Below are positions 8,443 to 16,946 of a stretch of DNA of 64,000 nt, one piece after another; position 1 is the stretch's first letter; each line of letters opens with the position of its first letter. Origin of the DNA: Carboxylicivirga sediminis (GTDB lineage Bacteria > Bacteroidota > Bacteroidia > Bacteroidales > Marinilabiliaceae). Made by a program: the position numbers and the translations under genes. A model generated the notes under the pieces. It was given only the letters and a program-made list of their open reading frames with translations. It was not told where the DNA came from and ran no database searches. The stretch covers positions 56,909 through 120,908 of the forward strand of contig NZ_JAGTAR010000018.1 in assembly GCF_018156225.1 (NCBI RefSeq). Direction: 5' to 3'.

Positions 8443-10104
8443 TTAATGCACGATTATTTCATTGATTGCTGAAGTTTGATAGCCGATTCGAACAGCCCTT
8501 GCTGCGATTTTTCCTTTTGTTATTTTTATTGGCTCAGAATATAACTCCCAAAGGTTAGTGCCAATATTGTCATCCTTTTGGTAGGCAATCGAAGCGCCGG
8601 GTGTTGCGCAGGTCAGTGAGACATGTTGGTTGTTGGTACTGAACTGGACAGTTTCCGTTTGTGGCTGAATACCATTGGGCCACATCAGGTTAACCAGGTC
8701 ATGCTCGGGAATAAAACCTTTATCATTCATCTCTAGTTGCCAATGGCATAAAGCGTTTCTGAGCTCTTCCAGCTTATCCTTATAAGCGGGATGATTAGTC
8801 AGGTTATGGACTTCATCCGGATCATGCTTCAGGTCATATAATTCTTCTCTGGGTAGGCTTTGCCGGAAGATATAGCTGGCATCACCATTTAAAAGACCTC
8901 GTTGGTTGAGTGCAATCAGTTCACGGGTCATCTCAATTTGCTCCCTGTAATACAGCGGATAGGTATAAGGCTGATCAAGCAGGTAGTTGCGAATGTAAAC
9001 ATAGTGGCCATCCAACACCGATCGGCTCATTTGGGTATGTTCATCAAAACGGTCTGCACTGCCAAAAGCATATTGATGCCCATTTTCGGCTTTGTATGCA
9101 CCCAAGAAGGCCTTGCCATGCATGTAATCGGGTGGTTGAATGCCTGCCAATGATAAAACGGTTGGTCCTAAATCTATCAAAGATACAATGTCATTCACAA
9201 CCGTTCCGGCTTGCCTTTTATCCGGAAAACGAACGATTAAAGGAACTCTTAGGCCCGAGTTGCCCACTGCCCGTTTTTGTCTCAGTAGGGGACCGCCATG
9301 GTCGCTCCAAAAAAAGATGATGGTTCTGTCAAGCAAATCCTCTTCTTCCAGCTTTTGCAGCCATTCACCAATTTGTGCATCCAGCGCTTCTATGTTGGAA
9401 TACTTGCGTCCCACATCGCGGCGCACAATCGGAATGTTAGCGTAATAGTCTGGTATGCGTATCACATTGGTGTCAACTGTTAATGGTTCGCTTTGGCGTT
9501 TCCAAATTTGCGATTCGTGGGTGATACCATGATTGAATACGGCAAAAAACGGTTGTTCTTTAGGTCGGTGCTGATAATGTGCATCATTGCCCACTTCATC
9601 CCAGGCAGTGATGGGGCAATTAAACTGGTAATCGCACTTGGCATTATTGGTACAGAAGTAACCTGCTGCCCGCAGGTATTCAGTGAAACAACGGACCTCT
9701 ACTGGTGGCACCACCGAGTATTGGGGCACGTTACGACCCGTTTTATCTTTTACTTTTATACTGGTTTGATAATGCTCGTCTTCTGGCGCATGAAATGCCC
9801 AGTGATCGCCTGTTCGCATATTATGCGCACCAATGCTGATGGGGTACATGCCTGTTATAATGGATGAGCGACTTGGGGCACAAACACCCACTGTGGCATA
9901 GGCTTTACTGAATAAGATACCTTCTTGGGCCAGCCTATCTATATTGGGTGTTTCAATACCATTGGTACCATAAGCACTTATAATGGGACCAATATCTTCG
10001 CAGCTTAGCCATAGAATATTGTAGGGCTTCTGAGCACTGCCCTGAAGGCTATATGTTACAACTATTGTAAAAAACAGGATGTATTTCAGGTGTTTCACTA
10101 TCAT
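8443..10104 (-). CDS. Secreted type I sulfatase, S1_8-like
   Basis: A formylglycine-dependent sulfatase of 553 residues with a signal peptide ending near GSAQ. Metal-site residues Glu36-Asp37 sit in LWLSCEDIG; the usual Asp-Asp pair is Glu-Asp here. The modification motif CAPSR starts at Cys75, and SDHGG supplies the second metal-binding group. The overall pattern resembles the N-sulfoglucosamine sulfohydrolase branch (S1_8 in SulfAtlas), but that is judged by eye. The last ~70 residues form an extra beta-rich tail (TPGASIAYQ, LYSEPIKITKGKIAARAV) resembling a chitobiase/beta-hexosaminidase C-terminal-type module. The start lies 3 bp after the stop of the GH-sulfatase fusion, so the two are translated from one mRNA. 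Confidence 0.92.
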   Translation of the reverse strand: MIVKHLKYILFFTIVVTYSLQGSAQKPYNILWLSCEDIGPIISAYGTNGIETPNIDRLAQEGILFSKAYATVGVCAPSRSSIITGMYPISIGAHNMRTGDHWAFHAPEDEHYQTSIKVKDKTGRNVPQYSVVPPVEVRCFTEYLRAAGYFCTNNAKCDYQFNCPITAWDEVGNDAHYQHRPKEQPFFAVFNHGITHESQIWKRQSEPLTVDTNVIRIPDYYANIPIVRRDVGRKYSNIEALDAQIGEWLQKLEEEDLLDRTIIFFWSDHGGPLLRQKRAVGNSGLRVPLIVRFPDKRQAGTVVNDIVSLIDLGPTVLSLAGIQPPDYMHGKAFLGAYKAENGHQYAFGSADRFDEHTQMSRSVLDGHYVYIRNYLLDQPYTYPLYYREQIEMTRELIALNQRGLLNGDASYIFRQSLPREELYDLKHDPDEVHNLTNHPAYKDKLEELRNALCHWQLEMNDKGFIPEHDLVNLMWPNGIQPQTETVQFSTNNQHVSLTCATPGASIAYQKDDNIGTNLWELYSEPIKITKGKIAARAVRIGYQTSAINEIIVH

Positions 10105-10107
10105 GCC

Positions 10108-13100
10108 TTATCCTTTAATGAATTTGTGTATGCTGCGTTGCTGACCAATGCCTAGTTCAATAAAATAGATGCCTGCGGCCAAGGTAGAGATATCAACTGT
10201 ATTTTGCACATCCCACTGGCGTATAAGCACCTGTCCTTTGGTATTCAGGATAGTTACTCTGCTAATGGCTTGCGATGCTTTAAAGTGTAATTTATCAGTG
10301 GCAGGATTCGGATATATCACCACCGACGGCATATGCTCTTGCTCAATATCATTGGCTTCCGTTACGGTGGTATAGGATATTTTCAAGTCATCTATCCACA
10401 CTTTATAGGATTGACCAGGTGTCAGACTCATGTTATTGAAGTAAAGAGCTAAGCGGTTGTTGTTGAGCGATACCGTATCGAAAAAGTATTGGTATTCGGT
10501 ACTGAGGGCATGCCACTCATCAGTTTGTTCGATAGCGCCTGTTTTCACCTTATTCTGTCCTTCAGCATTCGTTCTGGCTTTGTATGAAATGATGAAGTGG
10601 CTACCGCCAAAACTTTGCAGGTCGATGGTCTGCAGTTTAATCAGCTGGCCATTATCGGCGTTTGCTTTGGGAGTGAATGTCAGCTCTAATGCATGGCTGC
10701 CTTCGTTATTGGAGTCATCCACCACCTTGGCCTCAAAACTATTCAGGTATTCACCTTGCCATAATCGTTCCCACAGTGATTCACTATTTAACCAGTAATC
10801 GCCGTTAAAGGCATCATTTAACTGGTAATTTTCAAAATGCTCAATAAAAGGAATGCTTAATGCACCGGCTGACTGGCCGCTCAGAAAGTTATATTGCATG
10901 GTCCACCAGTTGCCTGCTTTGGTTTTCAGCTCCTCCACAACAGCCGCATAGGCTGCCTCGTTTGCCAGATTAGTGGTTTCCAGCGGGTCATTCTCATAGT
11001 CATACAGCTCAATGGCTTTAATGCGCGAGGCATTCCAATCGCTCAAATCGCTGCGGTCGTTACTGCCTTGCATCCATAAGGTGAGGCGGTAACGATCTGT
11101 TCTGAATGAGTAGCTGGAGCCACCTCCTGAGCGGTATTCTGTAACAGCCATATCCTTATTGATTGATTCTCCCATGAGAACAGGTGCGAGGCTTTCACCT
11201 TGTAGCTTCGATGAAGGAATATCCAGGCCCGCCAGGTCGCAAAGTGTTGGATAGATATCTACAAACTCAACCGGTGCATGGTGCTGACCGCTGATGCCCT
11301 TAGGTGAACTGATAATAAGGGGAGCCCTCGCCGAGTTTTCAAACTGTGTGTGCTTGCCCCACTGGTTGTGGTCGCCCAGGTGATAGCCATGGTCACCAAA
11401 GAGAAGGATAACCGTCTTATCAGCCATATTTGTTTCTTCCAGTTTGTCAAGTAGCTTACCCACCTGCGCATCAATATAGGATACACAAGCATAGTAGCCA
11501 TGAAGCAGTTGGCGCTGGTCGTCGGGTGTTAACAGGCCATCACCCAGAGTGGGATCGTTATAGGTCCACGTGTCAGGTATATCATCGTAACCAATAGGTT
11601 CAGGTGTGTGATAGGCATAGTCAGGACTGCCCGTGGCTACTTTCTGAAAGGCAGCCAAGTCGATGCTGCTACTGTCATACAGGTCCCAGTATTTTGTAGG
11701 TGCCACAAAAGGAATGTGTGGTTTCTTAAATCCTACAGCCATAAAAAACGGCTGGCTGTTTTGGCTTAATACATCCAGCTTAGCAAGTGCATCCAGGGCA
11801 ATCTGTCCATCTGTATAGCCATCATCGTCAACGCCTTCGGGGCCTTGTTCGGTGGCAGTGTTAGCTCTTACCCGGTAATTGGTTCCCTGCTTAAAGGGCG
11901 GGTAGTGTTCCGGATAGGTGTAGCTGCCAGGTTGCGTGTATGGCACCGTCCAGCTGTAGATATCATGGTGCTCATCCACATTACGCGGATCATATATCTT
12001 ACCGCATCCGGCCGTTGCGTATCCCTGATTACTAAAATATTCGGGTAGGGTAATCAAATCAGGTCGTTCCTCTCGTAGTTGAGAGCTTAGATTACGGATG
12101 CCTGTGCCATCAGGCGTTTGACCGGTCATGATACTGGCCCGAGAAGGTCCGCAAACAGCCCATTGACAGTAGGCCTTGGTAAATACCACGCCTTGCTCGG
12201 CCAGTCGATCGATATTGGGCGTGTGTATTTGCGTTTCACCATAGCAGTTTAATAATGGTTTGAGGTCGTCAACGGCAATCATCAGTACATTGTACTCAGG
12301 TTTAACCGCCTTGGGTTTAAGCACCAGAAAATTAACACTGTATTTCCTGGCTTCAATCACATGCTTGCTGGTGTACCTTGCTTTATAAGGGGCAATGGTT
12401 GCAAAGTCATCGGGTCCTCCGCCAACAGTATTGCCCGATTGTCCGTTGATAAAGAATTTCTTGTCATTCGCCTCAATGCTGTTGGCATAGAACTCATGCC
12501 AGTAAATGTCAGCTTCTTCGGCATTAAGTGCTTCCAGATCGAGCTTAACGGTTTTTGCTGTGGCATTGCTGTTGATGATGATAAGTCCTGTTTCACCACT
12601 GCTGAAAGTGGAGGCATACACCTGTATATCGGCATTATCTGATGTGCATTTCACCATTTGATCGCCAAAACTCCGATTGAAGTACTGGTAGGGGACATAA
12701 CTCTGGCGCGGTGTATAATCAGCCTGAGCAGGATCGTCCTTGGCCAGAAAGCCTTTACATTCCTGGGCTGTCTCACTCCATTTCCATTCCGATACCCACA
12801 GGTCCACCATGCCATAGCCATGTTTGATGGCTTCGGCCAGTACACGTGTAACAAATATGCCATTGACCATGGTGCAGTTAACAGGGCCGCGCGAGTTAAA
12901 CTCAGTCATGGCTACCGGGAAGTAATCGCGTGTTTTATCGGTATAATTCTCCACGCAGTTGAGCAGCGTCGTATGCACACTCTCCACTTGAGGCACACTT
13001 CCCAATATGTTTTCAGCGGTGGCTTCCTTTACCGAAGTAAAGTAATTATGAACCACCAGAAAATCGGCATGATTTTGCACTTCGGGGAGGAGGGTGCTGT

Positions 13101-13881
13101 TCCAGTCATCGTCTTCGCGTGTAACAACAGCGCCCACTTTTATCGATGGGTCAACGGCTTTCATGGCCTCGGTAAATACGCAAAAATCTTCGCCATATTC
13201 TTTACCTGTGGTAATAACGCCATCTATCTCGTAGCCTTCTTCCCATCCGCCGTAGCATTCATTGCCTATTTCCCAGTATTTGATATTGGCATTCAGGTCA
13301 ATGTTAAGCTTGCGCACAAAACCGGCGGCATAGTCGGCGGCTTGCTGAACACGGGCTGAACGTGTGCCCTCGCTGGTAATGCCATAGCGGGCATAAAAGT
13401 AATTGACCACCACAGTGGCTTCGCTGTTGGCATTGTTTTTAAATTTCACAAACAGCTCAGGCGTCATATTCGCACTTTTGGTGCCGTCAATGGGATTAAA
13501 GTCAATGCGGAAGTCGTTGGGAATGATACCATCGTAGAAGTAGATATTGGAACCACTGCCAGCCGGGTAACGCATGGAGCCAATACCAGCATTCGTGTAC
13601 AGGTGTGTTCGGCTCAGCTGGTCGTTGCCATTGCGAAATGTGGTGTTAACGCCAAAGTGCGTGGGTAGCACATTATTGATAATGGTGTTAGCATCAATAC
13701 TAATGGTGGCATCGGCATTGCTGGCTAGTTTAAGCTCTATGGGTTTAGAAGTACCCGGCTCTGTAAATGATTTTTCCTGCCAGGTATCGTCAAAAAACTG
13801 GCGTTGGGTTTGTGCCTGCAACAGCAGCATAACAGGCCCCAGAATTAAGCCGGCTAGTAAAAGCAGTAGTGATTTATTCAT
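10108..13881 (-). CDS. Glycosidase (clan GH-A-like) fused to S1_7-like sulfatase, binding domain and T9SS tail
   Basis: A 1257-residue secreted enzyme with two catalytic units. After a signal peptide (1-24) comes a TIM-barrel-like glycosidase (about 55-520). It has YWEIGNECYG with Glu208 as candidate acid/base and VAMTEFNSRG with Glu327 as candidate nucleophile, a GH51/GH39-like arrangement; the exact GH family is not assigned. Residues about 528-1000 are a complete sulfatase of iduronate-2-sulfatase type (S1_7-like): IAVDDLKP (Asp538-Asp539), VCGPSRASIMTG (Cys577), LLFGDHGYHLGDH. About 1010-1165 is a beta-sandwich domain also found in the divergent gene at 14085. The last ~75 residues are a T9SS type A sorting domain (VVIYPNPATDKLHF). 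First gene of a two-gene unit with the sulfatase at 8443. Confidence 0.9.
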   Translation of the reverse strand: MNKSLLLLLAGLILGPVMLLLQAQTQRQFFDDTWQEKSFTEPGTSKPIELKLASNADATISIDANTIINNVLPTHFGVNTTFRNGNDQLSRTHLYTNAGIGSMRYPAGSGSNIYFYDGIIPNDFRIDFNPIDGTKSANMTPELFVKFKNNANSEATVVVNYFYARYGITSEGTRSARVQQAADYAAGFVRKLNIDLNANIKYWEIGNECYGGWEEGYEIDGVITTGKEYGEDFCVFTEAMKAVDPSIKVGAVVTREDDDWNSTLLPEVQNHADFLVVHNYFTSVKEATAENILGSVPQVESVHTTLLNCVENYTDKTRDYFPVAMTEFNSRGPVNCTMVNGIFVTRVLAEAIKHGYGMVDLWVSEWKWSETAQECKGFLAKDDPAQADYTPRQSYVPYQYFNRSFGDQMVKCTSDNADIQVYASTFSSGETGLIIINSNATAKTVKLDLEALNAEEADIYWHEFYANSIEANDKKFFINGQSGNTVGGGPDDFATIAPYKARYTSKHVIEARKYSVNFLVLKPKAVKPEYNVLMIAVDDLKPLLNCYGETQIHTPNIDRLAEQGVVFTKAYCQWAVCGPSRASIMTGQTPDGTGIRNLSSQLREERPDLITLPEYFSNQGYATAGCGKIYDPRNVDEHHDIYSWTVPYTQPGSYTYPEHYPPFKQGTNYRVRANTATEQGPEGVDDDGYTDGQIALDALAKLDVLSQNSQPFFMAVGFKKPHIPFVAPTKYWDLYDSSSIDLAAFQKVATGSPDYAYHTPEPIGYDDIPDTWTYNDPTLGDGLLTPDDQRQLLHGYYACVSYIDAQVGKLLDKLEETNMADKTVILLFGDHGYHLGDHNQWGKHTQFENSARAPLIISSPKGISGQHHAPVEFVDIYPTLCDLAGLDIPSSKLQGESLAPVLMGESINKDMAVTEYRSGGGSSYSFRTDRYRLTLWMQGSNDRSDLSDWNASRIKAIELYDYENDPLETTNLANEAAYAAVVEELKTKAGNWWTMQYNFLSGQSAGALSIPFIEHFENYQLNDAFNGDYWLNSESLWERLWQGEYLNSFEAKVVDDSNNEGSHALELTFTPKANADNGQLIKLQTIDLQSFGGSHFIISYKARTNAEGQNKVKTGAIEQTDEWHALSTEYQYFFDTVSLNNNRLALYFNNMSLTPGQSYKVWIDDLKISYTTVTEANDIEQEHMPSVVIYPNPATDKLHFKASQAISRVTILNTKGQVLIRQWDVQNTVDISTLAAGIYFIELGIGQQRSIHKFIKG

Positions 13882-14084
13882 AGTGTGTATTTAAACTGAT
13901 TGTATTAAAAGGTAAAGCTAAAAACGACTGCTTATTAGTATGTTATGCATATCGTTCTGCCAAGGTTGATAAATCGTTCCAGTTAACATTGAACCATTTT
14001 TACACCTTCGCGGAACGATTTGTCAACCACCTGCGTGTGCTTACCTGGATACCTTAGTCGAAGCAAATTTTAAATTCAATTATT
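13882..14084. promoter_or_regulatory. Divergent promoter region with a 17-bp dyad (13964-14028)
   Basis: This region drives the GH-sulfatase fusion to the left and the T9SS binding-protein operon to the right. It contains GGTTGATAAATCGTTCC at 13964-13980 and its near-perfect reverse complement GGAACGATTTGTCAACC at 14012-14028 (16 of 17 matching), with a 31-bp spacer. A partial third half-site (ATCGTTC) lies at 13951. The core GAACGATT recurs between the HTCS and SusC genes of locus B. Operator function is inferred; the repeat itself is seen directly. Confidence 0.6.
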
Positions 14085-15380
14085 ATGAGAAAAATTTTTA
14101 CTCTTTTATTTATCGGTTTAAGCGCATCTATATATGCGCAGACCAATTTGGTAGGCAATGCCAATTTTGAAAACGGTGACGATAGCTGGATTAACAGTGG
14201 TGCCGTTAGTCGCACAATTGTAACACCTGGACATGATTCAAATCAGGCTTTTCAAATTGAGGGAGAGGTAAACAAAGGTGCACAGATTAATGGTTTAGAA
14301 ATTAATGTACCTGTTGAAGCTTATGAAGTATCGTTCTGGGCTAAGGGAAAAGCCGGTGAGATAGCAAAGTTTAAAGTTCTGTTTTCAGATAATAAATCAG
14401 TGCTTGTGAAAGGAACATTTGCAGAAACTGATGTTTGGGAGTTCTTTAAGTATACCTATGAACAAACTGAAGTAAAGACGATTAGTAAGTTTATTTTGCA
14501 ATGTGGTAGTGGGACAGCAGCTGCTCCGATGACTTTTGTGGCAGATGATTTGTTTTATGGCGTGAGTGCAACAGGCGTGGATCCGGTTGAACCGGTTACC
14601 CCTGATTATACCAACTTCCCATTTACAGAAGATTTTGAGTCGGCAGATTACACCATTAATGATGAACTGGCTAAGCAGAATGCAACAGATGGTGAAATGG
14701 ATATGTGGCCAACAACCAACCCACAAGTATTTGACCGTTTCTGGAGAGGTGACAACACTACTGAATATCTGGCAACAGTTGATGCCGATGCAGCCTCAGG
14801 TTCAAAGGCGATGAAAATTGCCATTACAACTCTGGAAGGCGCTGACTTCAGATTTAGAACAGTTAACATCCCTGTAGGGACCTATACTGTTTCCTTCAAA
14901 GCCAAAACAGATGCCAGTGGGGTTGGGGTTGCTAAATTAGGATTTGTTGAAAACTCAGCCGAATGGAGTGCGTTGACAGCGAGCTACGCTACCTACTCAG
15001 GTACCGCAGAGGTGGTGGCTAATCCATCAAGCGGCGTTACACGTCTTATACTTTTTTATACAGCCGATAAAACAGTGACAGGTACACAATCTTATAATAT
15101 CTGGATTGATGATATTACTATTGAAGAGGGTACAGCTACATCCATTGAAAAAGTGACGAGTGACATCGTTTTTTACCCCAACCCAATGCAATCGGAGCTT
15201 CGCATTAAGACCGATGCCAAGGTGAATAAGGTAGAGGTGTTTAGCTTAACTGGTCAAAAGGTGGCAAGTGACTATACCGGCAGTAAGCAGGTGAATGTTG
15301 CAGGCTTGAGCAAGGGTGTTTACATTGTGTCGGTGGAGGCCGATGGACAAACCATTCGTAAAAAAGTAACCAAGCAATAG
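14085..15380 (+). CDS. T9SS-secreted protein with two carbohydrate-binding-like domains
   Basis: A 431-residue protein with no catalytic motif that I recognise. Order: signal peptide (1-19), a CenC/CBM_4_9-like beta-sandwich (20-165, NLVGNANFENGDDSW), a second beta-sandwich (185-345, FTEDFESADYTINDELA, SYNIWIDDITIEE), and a T9SS type A tail (VFYPNPMQSELRI). The second domain is clearly related to the penultimate domain of the divergent GH-sulfatase fusion. The shared features are an FE start, an RFW/RLW-x-G site, VSFKAKT/ISYKART, EWSAL/EWHAL and the IWIDD end. A role in holding the sulfated glycan at the cell surface is inferred. First gene of the rightward operon, followed by a hairpin. Confidence 0.82.
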   Translation: MRKIFTLLFIGLSASIYAQTNLVGNANFENGDDSWINSGAVSRTIVTPGHDSNQAFQIEGEVNKGAQINGLEINVPVEAYEVSFWAKGKAGEIAKFKVLFSDNKSVLVKGTFAETDVWEFFKYTYEQTEVKTISKFILQCGSGTAAAPMTFVADDLFYGVSATGVDPVEPVTPDYTNFPFTEDFESADYTINDELAKQNATDGEMDMWPTTNPQVFDRFWRGDNTTEYLATVDADAASGSKAMKIAITTLEGADFRFRTVNIPVGTYTVSFKAKTDASGVGVAKLGFVENSAEWSALTASYATYSGTAEVVANPSSGVTRLILFYTADKTVTGTQSYNIWIDDITIEEGTATSIEKVTSDIVFYPNPMQSELRIKTDAKVNKVEVFSLTGQKVASDYTGSKQVNVAGLSKGVYIVSVEADGQTIRKKVTKQ

Positions 15381-15399
15381 TTCGCTGGATTGATTTTGC

Positions 15400-15431
15400 T
15401 AAAAGGCCTTTGAGAAATCAAGGGTCTTTTA
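15400..15431 (+). terminator. Intra-operon hairpin, possible partial terminator
   Basis: A 14-bp stem (wobbles only, no mismatch) with loop GAAA sits between the binding-protein gene and the first sulfatase. Only a short T run follows. It could reduce transcription into the enzyme genes or protect the upstream mRNA end. Confidence 0.6.
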
Positions 15432-15455
15432 CGATTAATAACGTAGATTTATATA

Positions 15456-16934
15456 ATGATAGGGAAAGCAACTTTATTTGTTGTGGCTTTAGTGCTGACA
15501 TTAGGGGTTCAGGCCAAGCCGCGAAAAACTGACAGGCAACCGAATATCCTCATCTTTTATGTCGATGATTTGGGTTGGATGGATTTAAGCTGTCAGGGCT
15601 CTGAATTTTATGAAACGCCTGCCATCGACCAGCTGGCTGATGAAGGCATCCGCTTTACACAGGCTTATACAGCTCATCCGCGATGTGTACCGGCACGTTA
15701 TGGGGTGATGACAGGGAAATACCCGGCACGGGGTCATGTGCCCGGTCGTGGTGGTTTAGTGGCCGATGATGTCACCATTGCCGAGGCCTTGAAAGAAGGA
15801 GGCTATGCCACATTCTTTACCGGTAAATGGCATTTGCTATTTAAGGACAAAGAAGGTAATATGCCCGAAATGCAGGGCTTTGATATTAATGTGGCTGGTG
15901 GTGCTGCCGGCTCACCGCCTACCTATTGGTATCCATACCGCAAAGGTGAATCGACGCCTGCAGGTCGCAAGGGCTTGAAAAAGACAGAAATTCACGGGCT
16001 GGAAAATGGGCAGGAAGGTGAATACATTACCGACCGCCTCACCGATGAAACAGTTCAGTTTATGCAGCAGCATGTGCAACAAAAGCCCGATGAGCCGTTC
16101 TTTGTGTTCTTGTCGCACTATGGGGTACACACGCCCTTTGAAGCCAAACCCGAGTTGGTGGCGAAATACAAGAAAAAGCTTAAGTCGGAAATGAGCTATG
16201 ACTTACCTGAGTACGAAAAAACCATTACGGGCGATACTAAGCTGCGCCAGGACTTTCCGGTGTATGCAGCTATGATTGAAAGCATCGACCAGAGCATGGC
16301 CAAGGTATGCCAGACATTGGAAGAGCTGGGGGTGGCTGATAATACCATTATCATCTTTACGGCTGATAACGGAGGACTGTCCACACGTGGTAATACCCGG
16401 CAGCTGGCCACTAGTAACTATCCTTTGCGCTATGGTAAAGGTTGGCTTTACGAAGGTGGTATACGCGAAGCTTTTATTGTGAAATGGCCAGGTGTAACGC
16501 CGCAAGGGCAGGTGTCGGATGCCCTGGTGACTGGTACAGATATTTATCCAACGGTGCTGCAAATGGCCGGATTGCCTCAACGACCCAAAGACCACATCGA
16601 TGGTGTGGATGTTACAGGCGCCATTAAAGGTCAAGTATTTAACAGGGAAACACCCATCTTCTGGCATTCACCCATGGGACGCCCAACCAGCACCGGCGAC
16701 CGCAACAGCACTGCCGTACGACTGGGCGACTATAAGCTGGTGGACTGGTACGATGAAGGCACCATCGAGCTCTACAATCTTAAAGACGATATTGGCGAGC
16801 AGCATAACCTGGCGGAGCAGATGCCAGAAAAGGCCGGTGAGCTGCATCAGCTGGTGAAAGAGTGGCGTGCATCTATTGATGCCGAGATATTGGATCCATC
16901 AAAAAACAAGTGGTCGAAAAAGGCTGCACACTAA
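15456..16934 (+). CDS. Secreted sulfatase, S1_16-like, with CVPAR active-site motif
   Basis: A 492-residue type I sulfatase with a signal peptide ending at QA-KP. It has Asp37-Asp38 (FYVDDLGW), an active-site segment HPRCVPARYGVMTG with the modifiable Cys77, and TADNGG later. The motif has Ala where CxPSR has Ser, while keeping the CxPxR core. The closest relative in the window is the sulfatase at 44112, which shares HPRC-VP, GKYPAR and the RxTGDxNSxAxRxGxYKL end but has CVPSR. The S1_16 label is by resemblance. It follows the T9SS binding protein after a hairpin, and the next sulfatase starts 12 bp downstream. Confidence 0.93.
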   Translation: MIGKATLFVVALVLTLGVQAKPRKTDRQPNILIFYVDDLGWMDLSCQGSEFYETPAIDQLADEGIRFTQAYTAHPRCVPARYGVMTGKYPARGHVPGRGGLVADDVTIAEALKEGGYATFFTGKWHLLFKDKEGNMPEMQGFDINVAGGAAGSPPTYWYPYRKGESTPAGRKGLKKTEIHGLENGQEGEYITDRLTDETVQFMQQHVQQKPDEPFFVFLSHYGVHTPFEAKPELVAKYKKKLKSEMSYDLPEYEKTITGDTKLRQDFPVYAAMIESIDQSMAKVCQTLEELGVADNTIIIFTADNGGLSTRGNTRQLATSNYPLRYGKGWLYEGGIREAFIVKWPGVTPQGQVSDALVTGTDIYPTVLQMAGLPQRPKDHIDGVDVTGAIKGQVFNRETPIFWHSPMGRPTSTGDRNSTAVRLGDYKLVDWYDEGTIELYNLKDDIGEQHNLAEQMPEKAGELHQLVKEWRASIDAEILDPSKNKWSKKAAH

Positions 16935-16946
16935 TCACTGTTTGAA

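Noticed and set aside
8910..9320. 136-codon plus-strand frame inside the minus-strand sulfatase
   Set aside because: It lies wholly within a well-supported sulfatase gene on the other strand.
12658..13359. 233-codon plus-strand frame opposite the GH-sulfatase fusion
   Set aside because: It is a shadow of the minus-strand gene, whose protein shows clear glycosidase and sulfatase motifs; the plus-strand translation has no recognisable pattern.
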